A stretch of DNA of 64,000 nucleotides, taken from positions 1-64,000 of the forward strand of contig SVDH01000010.1 in NCBI GenBank assembly GCA_015057865.1. Reading direction: 5' to 3'. Made by a program: the position numbers and the translations under genes. Below the pieces are notes generated by a model. It did not search any database. It worked only from the letters and a program-made list of their open reading frames with translations, and had not been told where the DNA came from. Within the stretch, counting starts at the first letter, position 1; every line of letters starts with the position of its first letter. The DNA is from Lachnospiraceae bacterium (lineage in GTDB: Bacteria; Bacillota; Clostridia; Lachnospirales; Lachnospiraceae). Positions 37,517-51,751 of this stretch are shown piece by piece.

Positions 37517-38329
37517 TTATCCCAATGCCACGTCCAGAGCCATCATCAGACTGAAACCGACAGCAAAAAACAAAACGCCGATATTGGAATGTTCACCCGC
37601 GGACATTTCCGGAATCAACTCTTCCACTACCACATATAACATGGCTCCGGCCGCAAACGTCAAAAAATATGGCATCGCCGGAACTACCAGACTTGCGACC
37701 AAAATGGCCACCCCACCAAAGACCGGCTCAACCGCCCCGGAAAGAACACCAAGCCCAAACGACTTCGGTTTACTTTTCCCCTCTGCAAAAAGAGGCATGG
37801 AAATGATCGCGCCTTCCGGGAAGTTCTGTATTGCAATACCAAGCGCCAGCGCCAGCGCTGCACCCGCGGTAATACCGCCGGATCCGGAAATCAGGCCGGC
37901 ATAAACGACCCCTACTGCCATGCCTTCCGGGATGTTATGCAATGTCACAGCCAACACCATCATCATGGTCCGATCCAGCCTGCTTTTCGGGCCTTCCAAC
38001 TGATCCGTCTGCCCGATCCTCCTGTGAAGATGCGGTATCAAATGGTCCAGCAGAAACAAAAACAAAACACCCAGCCAAAAACCGATCACTGCCGGAAGAA
38101 ATGCCCATCGGCCCCGTTCCGCCGACTGTTCAATGGCCGGTATGATCAGGCTCCAGATCGAAGCTGCTACCATTACCCCAGCTGCAAAGCCGGTCAGAGC
38201 CCGCTGAACGCTGACCTTTAAATCGTTTTTAAGAAGAAAAACACAGGCAGCTCCTGCTGATGTACCTATAAAGGGAATCAAAAGCCCGATGATACTCATG
38301 TTCATCTTTTTGTCCTTACTTTTTCGCAA
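37517..38329 (-). CDS. ZIP-family metal transporter
   Basis: VTLHNIPEGMAVG and GIAIQNFPEGAIIS motifs. Confidence 0.92.
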   Translation of the reverse strand: MRKSKDKKMNMSIIGLLIPFIGTSAGAACVFLLKNDLKVSVQRALTGFAAGVMVAASIWSLIIPAIEQSAERGRWAFLPAVIGFWLGVLFLFLLDHLIPHLHRRIGQTDQLEGPKSRLDRTMMMVLAVTLHNIPEGMAVGVVYAGLISGSGGITAGAALALALGIAIQNFPEGAIISMPLFAEGKSKPKSFGLGVLSGAVEPVFGGVAILVASLVVPAMPYFLTFAAGAMLYVVVEELIPEMSAGEHSNIGVLFFAVGFSLMMALDVALG

Positions 38330-38939
38330 GCACCGTGATCCACGGCATTTTCGGATGATGCCAGGAACGAACCTGGGAGAATCCGGCTGTTTGCAATACT
38401 TCCGTGAGCTGTTCAGCGGTATAACACGTCATACCGTTGATTATTTTCTCATATTTAAGTCCGGTTTCATCCATACCATCGGATTCATTGCAGATCAAAA
38501 AATACCCGCCCGGTTTCAGGACACGGTTTACTTCCGAAAAGCAACGCTCCAGTCCCGGCCAGAAATAAACGGTTTCAAAAGCCGTAGCCAGATCAAAGGT
38601 TCCCTCTTTAAATGGCAGCGAAGCCACACTGGCCTGCTTTACAAGACATCGGCCTGCCACTATCATTTCACGGTTGATCTTTTTTGCTTTTTCGACAGAA
38701 ATATCCGAATAATCAACCGCGATCAGTTTTGCTTCCGGATAATGTTTCAACAGTTCTGCTGCATTTCTGCCGCCTCCGCATCCAAGTTCGACAATACGCC
38801 TCGCCTCTACCTCATCCAGATATGACATTCCCCAGTCGGCCTGCTTCACATGACCGCTGTTCATACCTCTGACCATCATTTTACCGAGGACCCCCTCCGG
38901 TTTTCGTGTTTGATTCACAAAGTTTTTAAACAATCCCAT
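38316..38939 (-). CDS. Class I SAM-dependent methyltransferase
   Basis: IVELGCGGGRNAAELL; VLKPGGYFLI. Confidence 0.85.
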   Translation of the reverse strand: MGLFKNFVNQTRKPEGVLGKMMVRGMNSGHVKQADWGMSYLDEVEARRIVELGCGGGRNAAELLKHYPEAKLIAVDYSDISVEKAKKINREMIVAGRCLVKQASVASLPFKEGTFDLATAFETVYFWPGLERCFSEVNRVLKPGGYFLICNESDGMDETGLKYEKIINGMTCYTAEQLTEVLQTAGFSQVRSWHHPKMPWITVLAKK

Positions 38940-38945
38940 ATTTTG

Positions 38946-39743
38946 TCACTTCCTTCCGGTAAGCAGTGCAGATCCGGAAAGTGCCATCCACGCAGCTTCC
39001 CGCTTCATCATAAATCTGCCATTAGTAGTATCAATCAGTTGAACCTCGTCGTACCCCATCGTTTTCAGTTTTTGGACAAACGCCTGCATATCACCATATT
39101 TTGATTTCGAAAAAATATCATGCAGGGCAAACGTACCGCCCTTTTTCAGAACACGAAGCGTTTCCAAAAGTACCGCCTGGCGGTCATCCGTCGGAATATT
39201 ATGATAAACATAATTACTTACGACCGCATCAAAGCTCTCATCCGGAAAGTCGAGATGTGTCGCATCTCCTTTCTGAAAAGAGACATTGCTTACACCCTCA
39301 GATTTTGCATTCATCTCACACAACGGTTTGTTAAAAGAAGCATATTCCCTGCCCCAGCGATCAATACCGACAAAGTCCGTCCCCGGGTTTCGTTTTGCAC
39401 AGGCAATCGTAAGCGCGCCGCTTCCACAGCCAACATCCAGTCCCTTTGCGCCATCCGGAAGTATCACACAATCCGCGATCCCCTCAATGATCTGTTTCGA
39501 CATCTGCCGCCTGCCGTTGTAGGAAAAAGCACGGTACATGAGAGTCATCCATATGGAAACACAAGCCCCTAATACCGTCAGAATAAGAAAAATAACAGAC
39601 AGCACGGTTTTCTGTACTCCGGCAGTAATACCGCTCAGACCAAAGATCATAAACAGCACCAGACATACGACCGTCACCAGAACAGTGGTCAGCACCATGC
39701 CCTTCGGCATCCAGTTTTTATAATCCGGTTTCATCATCAACAA
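38946..39743 (-). CDS. Class I SAM-dependent methyltransferase with N-terminal TM segments
   Basis: Two N-terminal TM helices, then GLDVGCGSGALTIA; VLKKGGTFALHD. Confidence 0.85.
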   Translation of the reverse strand: MLMMKPDYKNWMPKGMVLTTVLVTVVCLVLFMIFGLSGITAGVQKTVLSVIFLILTVLGACVSIWMTLMYRAFSYNGRRQMSKQIIEGIADCVILPDGAKGLDVGCGSGALTIACAKRNPGTDFVGIDRWGREYASFNKPLCEMNAKSEGVSNVSFQKGDATHLDFPDESFDAVVSNYVYHNIPTDDRQAVLLETLRVLKKGGTFALHDIFSKSKYGDMQAFVQKLKTMGYDEVQLIDTTNGRFMMKREAAWMALSGSALLTGRK

Positions 39744-39965
39744 TTCCTTTCTTTTTTGTATAGATGATAGTTTTTATGCTTATCACTAGTTTAGACTAAC
39801 CCATATTCAAAAAAAATATCCTTGCAAGCGATCGATAGTATTATTTAGGTTAGCCACATCTAACCAGTGTTATTATACATCCTTTGCAAACATCCTTCAA
39901 GAGTCTTCCTATGTAACACAAAAAAAGACATCGGAATGCTTTTGCATATCCGATGTCTTTCTTTA

Positions 39966-40054
39966 CGGAGAAGGAGGGATTTGAACCCTCGCGCCGGTCT
40001 CCCGACCTACACCCTTAGCAGGGGCGCCTCTTCAGCCAACTTGAGTACTTCTCC
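39966..40054 (-). tRNA. tRNA-Ser(GCT)
   Basis: GGAGAAGTACTCAAGTTGGCTGAAGAGGCGCCCCTGCTAAGGGTGTAGG...GGGTTCAAATCCCTCCTTCTCCG with long variable arm. Confidence 0.95.
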
Positions 40055-40206
40055 TCATTTGCCTGAGCCTTTTGCTCTTATGAAATTCACAGCCGTTATT
40101 CGATGACTGCACATGTCAGTATACTAAAGTCCGCTTTTCTTGTCAACCGATGAAATGTCAGGAAATGAATGGAAGCGGTCTTTTTATGACCGCTCCCGCT
40201 TTGCAT

Positions 40207-40395
40207 TTAACTATTTTGACTTGGCTCTTTTGGTTTCATCACCAGGTTGATGATCAGAGCAATCCAGGAAAAGAATATACTCAAAACCACCCAGGCTGCG
40301 ATCGAACGATTTTTCTGTTTCGCCACATAGATGTTAAGGACCAGACACACAATCCATATGATAATACCTACAATTGAAACACCAGGATTTGCCAT
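40207..40395 (-). CDS. Small two-TM protein
   Basis: 62 aa, two hydrophobic segments; SD AGGAGG upstream. Confidence 0.55.
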   Translation of the reverse strand: MANPGVSIVGIIIWIVCLVLNIYVAKQKNRSIAAWVVLSIFFSWIALIINLVMKPKEPSQNS

Positions 40396-40493
40396 AACCC
40401 TATCCTCCTTTAAAAAACATGTTTACAGTTCAATCTCCTGTTTCAGTTTACTACTTTTGTTCTATTATGTCTATAATTAATTGATCCCCACTG

Positions 40494-41426
40494 TTATTTG
40501 ATCGGCTCCGGCAGTTCCATCGCTCTGTCATAAGCAGCGTACTTCGGTGATTTTTCTTTGATCGTCGCCATGTTGTCAGCCGCTTTTTTGTGACCTTTTC
40601 TGATGTTGTTGTCATGCAGGCGCTTGCCCCAGATCGACCAGCGGTTCTTTGCGATCTCTTCCTCTGTGAAATCAACGATCAGATCGTCATCCACCATAGA
40701 AAGTGTTGCCTTGGTCAGGCACTGCGGGCAGTACCAGCCGTCCGCTCTCTTCTCTAACAGATTGCCGTGGCAGTCCGGGCAGATACCGGTCGTGCCGACA
40801 TATGCCGGTGCTTTGCCTTCCTGTTTTGCAAGATATGCATCCGCCAGGTTGTCACCCATCTTGCGCATACGCTCTAACACATCATCCTCTAACAAAACCG
40901 CGCCCTTTGACGGCATGAAGTCAAAATGGACCGCATCGACCAGTGCCTCGTAAGATCCTGCCATCTCCATCGCGATCATCTTGCAGACATTCAATGTAAA
41001 GTTTGTCCAGTCCGTTCCGCCGATCGAGAATGCCGCGCCGATCTTGTTTTCTTTTTCCACCATGTCTCTGTAATTGCCGGAAGCATGCATCTTATTCAGC
41101 AGCTTGATCAGCTGGCCGGTCGGCAGAAGATTATATGCCGGGCTTGAAACGATGATGATATCCGCCTCACGCATCTTCTGCTCGATCGCGTAAAAATGAT
41201 CGGAACCGTTTTTATGGATGCAGCGGAACTCCCAGTTCCCTTTCAGATGATTGATCATGCAGCTCTCACATCCGATGCAGGTATTGATATCTGTCTCCTG
41301 TACGCGTACGAACTCGCATTCCGCATCCGGTAAACGTTTTTCAATCTGCATGAAGACTTCCTTCATCATGATCTCAGTGTTGCCGTTCTTTCTGCCGGAA
41401 CAAAATCCAAAAACCTTCATTTTCAA
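40494..41426 (-). CDS. Flavodoxin-like NAD(P)H-dependent oxidoreductase with C-terminal CxxC zinc-ribbon-like segment
   Basis: FGFCSGRKNGNTEIMMKEVF, CIGCESCM, SSPAYNLLPTGQLI, then CPDCHGNLL...CPQCL. Confidence 0.8.
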   Translation of the reverse strand: MKMKVFGFCSGRKNGNTEIMMKEVFMQIEKRLPDAECEFVRVQETDINTCIGCESCMINHLKGNWEFRCIHKNGSDHFYAIEQKMREADIIIVSSPAYNLLPTGQLIKLLNKMHASGNYRDMVEKENKIGAAFSIGGTDWTNFTLNVCKMIAMEMAGSYEALVDAVHFDFMPSKGAVLLEDDVLERMRKMGDNLADAYLAKQEGKAPAYVGTTGICPDCHGNLLEKRADGWYCPQCLTKATLSMVDDDLIVDFTEEEIAKNRWSIWGKRLHDNNIRKGHKKAADNMATIKEKSPKYAAYDRAMELPEPIK

Positions 41427-41450
41427 CCTCCTTTACAAGCTACAACCTCA

Positions 41451-42014
41451 CTATTTGAATTTCTGACGATATTCCTCCACTGCGGTCTCATACAGATTGT
41501 TTCCTTCACAATCCGCAACCACGATGACCGGAAAATCTTCTACCCAAAGCTTTCTGACTGCCTCAGCGCCCAGATCATCATAAGCGATCACTTCTGATTC
41601 TTTGATCCGTTGTGACAAAAGCGCTCCCGCGCCGCCGACTGCAGCAAAGTAAACTGCCTGATTTCTGCAAACAGCATCCAACACTTCCGGAGAACGCTTG
41701 CCCTTTCCGATCATCCCGGAAAGGCCCATGTCCAGAAGCGTCGGTGCATAGCGATCCATCCGTGTCGCTGTCGTCGGACCTGCAGAGCCGATCGGACGAC
41801 CTTCTCTTGCCGGAGACGGCCCCATGTAATAAATCACCGCGTCCTTTACCTCAAACGGAAGCTCTTTTCCTTCGTCCAGGCCTTCGATCATGCGCTTATG
41901 TGCCGCATCACGTGCCACATAGATCGTACCGGTCAGATAAACATAATCACCTGCGCGGAGTGAGGAGGAAATCTCTTTGGTGAGTGGTAAGTTCAGTTTC
42001 ATTTCTTTGGACAT
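41451..42014 (-). CDS. Class I fumarate hydratase, beta subunit
   Basis: GPTTATRMDRYAPTLLDMGLSGMIGKG. Confidence 0.92.
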   Translation of the reverse strand: MSKEMKLNLPLTKEISSSLRAGDYVYLTGTIYVARDAAHKRMIEGLDEGKELPFEVKDAVIYYMGPSPAREGRPIGSAGPTTATRMDRYAPTLLDMGLSGMIGKGKRSPEVLDAVCRNQAVYFAAVGGAGALLSQRIKESEVIAYDDLGAEAVRKLWVEDFPVIVVADCEGNNLYETAVEEYRQKFK

Positions 42015-42026
42015 AGCTTTTTCCTC

Positions 42027-42869
42027 CTACACCGTCACCGAAATATGCCGGTTCACATGGCAGCAGATATTGACTGCCACCGGAAGTCCCGCAATGTGCG
42101 TCGGATAGGTGTTGATATTCACTGCGAGTGCTGTAGTCGTTCCGCCAAGTCCTCCGGGCCCGATTCCGAGACCGTTGATCTTATCAAGCAGCTCTTCTTC
42201 CATCTCGCGGACATACGGAATCTCTGAATGTGTTCCGACCGGTCTTGTAAGCGCCTGCTTTGCCATCAGCGCACACTTTTCAAATGTACCGCCGACACCA
42301 ACGCCCAGCACCATCGGCGGACATGCATTTGGACCCGCATCGGCTGCTGCAGTCAGGATCGCGTTCTTCACGCCTTCGATGCCGTCTGCCGGCTTCAGCA
42401 TGAAAACACGGCTCATGTTTTCACTGCCGAATCCTTTTGGCGCAAGTGTGATCTTTACCTGCTCACCGGGTACGATCGACGTATGGATCACAGCCGGTGT
42501 ATTGTCCTTCGTATTTTCACGGATCAGCGGATCTGAAACGACAGACTTTCTTAAATACCCTTCCGTATAGCCCTGTCTCACACCTTCGTTCACAGCATCC
42601 GTAAAATCACCGCCGACAAAGTGTACATCCTGTCCGATCTCAAAAAACAGAACCGCCATTCCCGTATCCTGACAGATCGGGATCATCTCCGACTCGGCAA
42701 TCTTAAGATTTTCCTGCAGCTGTCCGAGAATCTTTTTTCCAAGCGGAGACTTTTCCGAAGCCTCTGCTCCGTTCAGCGCCTGCTTCATATCATCCGACAA
42801 CTCATGGTTGATCCGGATACACATATCACGGACATTCTCTGTGATTTCGTTGACATTTATTTCTCTCAT
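42027..42869 (-). CDS. Class I fumarate hydratase, alpha subunit
   Basis: CQDTGMAVLFFEIGQ, GGTFEKCALMAKQAL; start at MREINVNE. Confidence 0.92.
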   Translation of the reverse strand: MREINVNEITENVRDMCIRINHELSDDMKQALNGAEASEKSPLGKKILGQLQENLKIAESEMIPICQDTGMAVLFFEIGQDVHFVGGDFTDAVNEGVRQGYTEGYLRKSVVSDPLIRENTKDNTPAVIHTSIVPGEQVKITLAPKGFGSENMSRVFMLKPADGIEGVKNAILTAAADAGPNACPPMVLGVGVGGTFEKCALMAKQALTRPVGTHSEIPYVREMEEELLDKINGLGIGPGGLGGTTTALAVNINTYPTHIAGLPVAVNICCHVNRHISVTV

Positions 42870-42876
42870 GCTTCTA

Positions 42877-45396
42877 CTACTCCTGGACTTCTGCCACATC
42901 AGATGCTTCTACTGCATCTTCACCACCATCGGCTTCCTCTTCCGGCGGGAGTGGGTTTTCTTCCTGCACCTTAGCGATACTTGCTACCGTGACGCCGTCC
43001 TGCATATTGATCAGCTTGACACCGGATGTGGATCTTCCGATCACGGAAATGTCTGCCACGCGCATCCGGATGAGGATACCCTCTGTCGTGATCATCATGA
43101 TCTCATCATCTCTGCTGACTGCTTTGACGCCTGCAAGTTCACCGGTCTTATCCACAATCTTATAGCAGCGGACACCCTTTCCTCCACGGTTCTGTGGGGA
43201 GAATTCATCCGTCTTTGTGCATTTCCCAAGACCTTTTTCTGAAACGAAGAGGATATATTCTCCTTCTTTCTCTGTCTGAACGCCGATCACTTCATCCGCA
43301 TCCACGAGTCGGATTCCTGTAACGCCCATTGCGGAACGACCGCTGCAACGGACATCGGTTTCATGGAAACGGATGCACTGTCCCTTTCTTGTCGTCAGGA
43401 AAATATCCTGCTCGCCATCGGTGTATTTTACTTCGATCAGATCATCCTCATCCCGCAGGGAGATCGCGATGATACCGGTCTTTCTGATATTTGCAAAATC
43501 AGAAATAGAGGTGCGTTTTACAATACCCTTCTTTGTCGTAAAGAAGAGATAACCTTCCTTTTCAAACGAATCGATCGGAATGACAGCCGTGATCTTTTCT
43601 TCCGGCATCAGCTGAAGCAGGTTGATCACTGCCGTACCGCGGGAGGTTCTGCTCGCCTCCGGGATCTCATACGCCTTCAGACGATACACCCGACCTCTGT
43701 TTGTGAAAAACAGAATGTATTTATGTGTCGTCGTCATAAAGAGGTTTTCGATATAATCATCCTCAATTGTCTCCATTCCCTTGATGCCGCGTCCGCCGCG
43801 ATGCTGTGCACGGAAGTTATCCGGAGACATGCGTTTCACATAGCCGACATTCGTCATCGTGATCACGGTATCCTTGTCCGGGATTAGATCTTCCATGGAA
43901 ATGTCATATTCATCATATCCGATGGATGTACGGCGGTCATCGCCATACTTATCAGAGATCTGCTGGATCTCTTCACGGATCACGCCAAGAAGTTTTTTCT
44001 CATCCGCAAGGATCGCCTTCAACTCCGCGATCTTTTCCATCAGCTCTTTATATTCATTTTCAATCTTCTCGCGTTCCAGACCGGTCAGCGCACGAAGACG
44101 CATATCGACGATCGCCTGTGCCTGTGCATCTGTCAGACCAAAGCGCGCGATCAGGTTTTCCTTCGCTTCCTGTGTATTCCGGCTGCCGCGAATGATGGAA
44201 ATGACCTCATCGATATTATCAAGCGCGATCAGCAAGCCCTCTAAAATGTGAGCCCGCTCTTCCGCTTTGTTCAGTTCATACTTTGTCCGGCGTGTTACAA
44301 CATCCTTCTGATGATCCAGATAATGTGTCAGAAGCTGATGGAGGTTTAACACCTTCGGCTCGTTGTTGACGAGCGCCAGCATGATCACACCAAACGTATC
44401 CTGCAGCTGCGTATGCTTATACAGCTGATTTAAGATCACATTCGGGTTTGCGTCACGTCGAAGCTCGATGCAGACACGCATACCCTGTCTGTCAGACTCG
44501 TCTCTGAGATCCGTGATTCCGTCGATCCGCTTGTCACGGACCAGCTCAGCGATCTTTTCGATCAGACGTGCCTTGTTTACCAGAAACGGGAGTTCCGTAA
44601 CAACGATACGGTTCTTTCCGTTTGCCATCGGTTCAATATCTGTCACGGCGCGCACACGGATCTTGCCGCGTCCTGTCCGGTAAGCCTGCTCGATCCCGGA
44701 AGTACCGAGGATCTCGCCGCCGGTCGGGAAATCAGGACCCTTAACGATCTTCAGCAATTCTTCGATCGTCGTGTCTCTGTCTTCTTCAATAATGTTATCG
44801 ATGATCTTCACAACGGCAGCGATCGATTCCCGCAGGTTGTGCGGCGGGATATTCGTTGCCATACCGACAGCAATACCGGTCGTACCGTTTACAAGAAGAT
44901 TCGGATAGCGGGACGGCAGAACCGTCGGCTCTTTTTCCGTCTCATCAAAGTTCGGCATGAAATCAACGGTATTCTTATTAATGTCTGCCAGCATCTCCAT
45001 CGAGATCCTTGAAAGACGTGCTTCTGTATAACGCATCGCCGCAGCACCGTCGCCATCGACGGAACCAAAGTTTCCGTGTCCGTCAACAAGCGGATAACGC
45101 GTCGACCATTCCTGTGCCATATTGACCAGAGCGCCATAGATCGAGCTGTCACCATGCGGATGATATTTACCCATGGTATCACCGACGATACGCGCACTCT
45201 TTCTGTGTGGTTTGTCGGGACCGTTGTTCAGTTCGATCATCGAATACAGAACACGCCTCTGCACAGGCTTCAGACCATCTCTGACATCCGGAAGCGCACG
45301 CGAAGCGATAACGCTCATCGCATAATCGATATAGGATGTCTCCATTGTTTTTTTCAGGTCCACCTCGTGGATCTGATCAAATACTTTATCGTCCAT
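42877..45396 (-). CDS. gyrA: DNA gyrase subunit A
   Basis: [28 protein letters not shown] and [13 protein letters not shown]. Confidence 0.98.
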   Translation of the reverse strand: MDDKVFDQIHEVDLKKTMETSYIDYAMSVIASRALPDVRDGLKPVQRRVLYSMIELNNGPDKPHRKSARIVGDTMGKYHPHGDSSIYGALVNMAQEWSTRYPLVDGHGNFGSVDGDGAAAMRYTEARLSRISMEMLADINKNTVDFMPNFDETEKEPTVLPSRYPNLLVNGTTGIAVGMATNIPPHNLRESIAAVVKIIDNIIEEDRDTTIEELLKIVKGPDFPTGGEILGTSGIEQAYRTGRGKIRVRAVTDIEPMANGKNRIVVTELPFLVNKARLIEKIAELVRDKRIDGITDLRDESDRQGMRVCIELRRDANPNVILNQLYKHTQLQDTFGVIMLALVNNEPKVLNLHQLLTHYLDHQKDVVTRRTKYELNKAEERAHILEGLLIALDNIDEVISIIRGSRNTQEAKENLIARFGLTDAQAQAIVDMRLRALTGLEREKIENEYKELMEKIAELKAILADEKKLLGVIREEIQQISDKYGDDRRTSIGYDEYDISMEDLIPDKDTVITMTNVGYVKRMSPDNFRAQHRGGRGIKGMETIEDDYIENLFMTTTHKYILFFTNRGRVYRLKAYEIPEASRTSRGTAVINLLQLMPEEKITAVIPIDSFEKEGYLFFTTKKGIVKRTSISDFANIRKTGIIAISLRDEDDLIEVKYTDGEQDIFLTTRKGQCIRFHETDVRCSGRSAMGVTGIRLVDADEVIGVQTEKEGEYILFVSEKGLGKCTKTDEFSPQNRGGKGVRCYKIVDKTGELAGVKAVSRDDEIMMITTEGILIRMRVADISVIGRSTSGVKLINMQDGVTVASIAKVQEENPLPPEEEADGGEDAVEASDVAEVQE

Positions 45397-45410
45397 GTTG
45401 TCCCTCTTTC

Positions 45411-48471
<3,061 letters not shown>

Positions 48472-48475
<4 letters not shown>

Positions 48476-48681
48476 GCTTCAATCTGAAAGCTTTCATCCT
48501 GAAATGTCACCACATCACCCGGATACAGCTTTTTTCCTCTCTGAAGTTCGACTTCTCCGTTCACGAAAACCAGACCATCCTGGATCACCATCTTTGCGTC
48601 TACACCTGATCCGACCAGGCCGGCAAGCTTTAGCGCCTGGCCAAGCTTGATGAAGTCGTCCTTTATTCTTACATACTCCAT
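48472..48681 (-). CDS. S4-domain RNA-binding protein (YaaA/RlbA type)
   Basis: S4 fold FIKLGQALKLAGLVGSGVDAKMVIQDGLVFVNGEVELQRGKKL between dnaN and recF. Confidence 0.92.
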
Positions 48682-49794
48682 TTAGTAGTCTCCCTCATTA
48701 AAGTTTACCGGCAGAATCAGATAGGTATACATTTCTTCCTCATCTCTGATAAAGCACGGTGCTTTCGGATTGATCAGATAAAGTGTGATCTCTTCTTCAT
48801 CGAGAACACGCAGCGCATCGATAAAGAACTTCGGATTAAAGCCGATCATCAGATCTGCGCCTTCCTTCTGGATCGGAATAATCTCATTCATCGATCCGAC
48901 AAATGAACGGATCTTTAATTCCATCTGATTTTCCTTGATATCAAAGATTACCGGCTTCTTTTCACTTTCGCTTGTCAAAAGGGATCCGCGCTCAATACAA
49001 TCAAGCAACATTCTCCGGTTGATCACAAGCTTCGTCTCATAATCAGATGAAAGCATCTGTTCGATCTGGAAATAATTTCCTTCGATCAGACGGGATACGA
49101 CCAGAGTCTCATCAAATGCAAACAAAATGTGGTTATCTGTATAATAGATATTCACATTTTTATCCGCATCTCCCGGTAATATCTTGCTGATCTCCTGCAG
49201 AGACTTTCCGGGTACGATCAGTCTGCGGTCTTCATACTGGTTGTTCAAGACTTCTTTACGGATCGAGATCCGATGTCCGTCCAAAGATGCCACTTCGAAT
49301 TTATCACCTTTGATCTCAAACAATTCACCGGTCATGATCTTATTGCTGTCATTGTCCGCAATGGAGAAGATCGTCTGGCGGATCATTTCCTTTAATGTAA
49401 ACTGTGATAATGTCACAGCATCAGACATCGCTACAAATGGAAGCGGTGAAAACTCATCCGCATCCTGTCCGATCAGTTTGAACTCTGCATTTTCACAGGT
49501 GATCTTTGTCTGGAAAGATTCGCCTGTTTCGATCGTCACTTCGTTATCCGGCAGTTTTCTTACAATATCGAAAAACAGCTTTGCATCCAGCGCGATCTTT
49601 CCTCTTTCAAGAATCGCACCTTCGATCACTGTCTCAATGCCAAGTTCCATATCATTTGCAGTCAGCTTAATCTGATCTGCTTCCGCATTGATCAGAACAC
49701 AATAAAGGATCGGCATTGTCGTTCTGCTCGGCACTGCTTTATTTACAGTAGAAACACCTTTGATCAGATTTTGTCTTGAACATGTAATTTTCAT
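48682..49794 (-). CDS. dnaN: DNA polymerase III sliding clamp
   Basis: Beta clamp sequence and synteny. Confidence 0.97.
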   Translation of the reverse strand: MKITCSRQNLIKGVSTVNKAVPSRTTMPILYCVLINAEADQIKLTANDMELGIETVIEGAILERGKIALDAKLFFDIVRKLPDNEVTIETGESFQTKITCENAEFKLIGQDADEFSPLPFVAMSDAVTLSQFTLKEMIRQTIFSIADNDSNKIMTGELFEIKGDKFEVASLDGHRISIRKEVLNNQYEDRRLIVPGKSLQEISKILPGDADKNVNIYYTDNHILFAFDETLVVSRLIEGNYFQIEQMLSSDYETKLVINRRMLLDCIERGSLLTSESEKKPVIFDIKENQMELKIRSFVGSMNEIIPIQKEGADLMIGFNPKFFIDALRVLDEEEITLYLINPKAPCFIRDEEEMYTYLILPVNFNEGDY

Positions 49795-50111
49795 AATGTG
49801 AACAACTCCTTCCGGGATGAACTCTATTTATTTATAAAATGGTTTCGTATTCTTAATCGTAGTGGCTGTGAATATGTGGAAAACGGAAAAATGACTGAAA
49901 AACAGGCAATTTTCACTGTTCATAGTTCCGGATTATTTTGTTGGTATTTTGCGAAAAGAATTCGGATAATCCGTGGATGAAACAAATGCTGTTTCAAACA
50001 CAGATTTTTATAAATCAATGAAAAAAATCATTTTACACACAGAAAAATGAGTTATTCACGTTGATTCCACGAACTATACACAATAAATACCGGGTTTTCC
50101 ACAGTTCTTTG
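49795..50111. other. Candidate oriC segment (dnaA-dnaN intergenic)
   Basis: A/T-rich, several degenerate DnaA-box-like 9-mers on both strands (TTTTCCACA twice, ATATTCACA, TTATTCACG, CTATACACA). Confidence 0.55.
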
Positions 50112-51467
50112 TTAATAATTCGGATTGATTTTTTTCTGAATGGTTTCTACGGTCTGTCTGAAATCCTTATCCTTGTCAAACTCATCCTTTACCTTATTGA
50201 CGCCATGCAGGATCGTGGAGTGATCCCGTCCGCCGATCAGGCGGCCGATGGATTCCAAAGGAAGGCTGGTCATATTTTTACAAAGATACATGACGATCTG
50301 TCTTGGAAGCGCGATGTCCTTTGTACGGGATTTTGACATCAGCTGGTCTACCGTGATACTGAAGTGCTCTGCAACAACCTCCATGATCAGCTGCGGTGTC
50401 ACTTCTTTTTTGGTATCCGGATTGATCAGATTCTCAAGCTCCTTTTGGGCGATCTCCATCGTGATCTCTTTCTGTTCCAGATTCGAGTAGGCAAGAAGCT
50501 TATTCAATGCACCTTCCAGCTCGCGGATATTGGATTTCAGATTAACGGCGATGTAGTTTAAGATCTCATCATCCATATAGAAGTTATCCTGCTCGATCTT
50601 TTTTCGAAGGATCGCCATTCGTGTCTCATAATCCGGTGAACCGATGTCTGCCGTCAGTCCCCATTCGAAACGGGAACGGATCCGCTCTTCAAGTGTAACC
50701 ATCTCTTTTGGCGGACGGTCACTGGAGATGATGATCTGTTTTTTAGCAACATGCAACTCATTAAATGTGTGGAAAAACTCTTCCTGTGTACTTTCTTTTC
50801 CGATGATAAACTGGACATCATCTACCAAAAGGACATCTGTATTCCGGTATTTTTCCCTAAGCTTCTGCATCGTGCCGTTACGGATACCGTCGATCACTTC
50901 ATTGGTAAACGTTTCTGAAGTGACATAAAGTACCTTCAAATCCGGCATCGTTTCCTGAATGTAATGCGCGATGGAATGCATCAGATGTGTTTTTCCAAGA
51001 CCGACGCCTCCATATAAAAACAGAGGATTGTAAATTTCGCCGGGCTGCTCCGCAACAGCCAGTGAAGCGGAATGCGCAAAGCGGTTGTTATTACCTACAA
51101 CAAACGAATCGAATGTGTAATTCGGATTCAGATTCGAATAATTCTCATCCTTCCGGCTTTCGTTTTTTCTGTTGTTCATAGGCAAAGGTGCGGCCTTTTT
51201 TTGGGGCACCTGTCCCTGCATGACAAAATCAATCTCATAAGGAACGCCTGTCATCTCTTCGATCACAACCTGAAGGGGAAGTGCGTATTTCTTCCTTATT
51301 AAAGTAACAGCGATGGATTCATTTGTAACCAGCAGTGTGATTTTGTTATCTTCAACAGAATAAATCTTAAGAGGTTTCAGCCAGGTATTAAACGCAACAT
51401 TCGTGATATCGTAGTCTTCTTTTACTTTTTCCAGGATCTGATCCCAGTTTTTTTCTATAAATGTCAT
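50112..51467 (-). CDS. dnaA: Chromosomal replication initiator DnaA
   Basis: FLYGGVGLGKTHLMHSIAH, GGRDHSTILHGVNKV. Confidence 0.98.
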   Translation of the reverse strand: MTFIEKNWDQILEKVKEDYDITNVAFNTWLKPLKIYSVEDNKITLLVTNESIAVTLIRKKYALPLQVVIEEMTGVPYEIDFVMQGQVPQKKAAPLPMNNRKNESRKDENYSNLNPNYTFDSFVVGNNNRFAHSASLAVAEQPGEIYNPLFLYGGVGLGKTHLMHSIAHYIQETMPDLKVLYVTSETFTNEVIDGIRNGTMQKLREKYRNTDVLLVDDVQFIIGKESTQEEFFHTFNELHVAKKQIIISSDRPPKEMVTLEERIRSRFEWGLTADIGSPDYETRMAILRKKIEQDNFYMDDEILNYIAVNLKSNIRELEGALNKLLAYSNLEQKEITMEIAQKELENLINPDTKKEVTPQLIMEVVAEHFSITVDQLMSKSRTKDIALPRQIVMYLCKNMTSLPLESIGRLIGGRDHSTILHGVNKVKDEFDKDKDFRQTVETIQKKINPNY

Positions 51468-51656
51468 ATAGTTCTCCAGAATGAAAAATTAGAAATATCT
51501 CTTTTGTCTGGCGGTATAAAAATACTCTGTTACCTATTGTAACTCATTATCTTAGGATTATCAATCATGAACTGGATTTAATGTATAACAGATAATAGAA
51601 ACAAAAAAACGCAAAATTAGGCAAAATAACGGTTTATTTGCAGAAAACATTCATTC

Positions 51657-51684
51657 TTGACAGAGAAAAGGTTTCTGATATAAT
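51657..51684 (+). promoter_or_regulatory. Sigma70-type promoter for rpmH
   Basis: TTGACA-N16-TATAAT. Confidence 0.75.
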
Positions 51685-51751
51685 AAAAAAGCTACGGTTT
51701 GAAAGCATGCGCGATCAGACCATAATAAGGAAGAAAGGGAGGTGAATCAAC

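Noticed and set aside
43363-43887. Antisense ORFs over gyrA/gyrB (e.g. 174 aa)
   Set aside because: Fully inside highly conserved gyrase genes on the other strand
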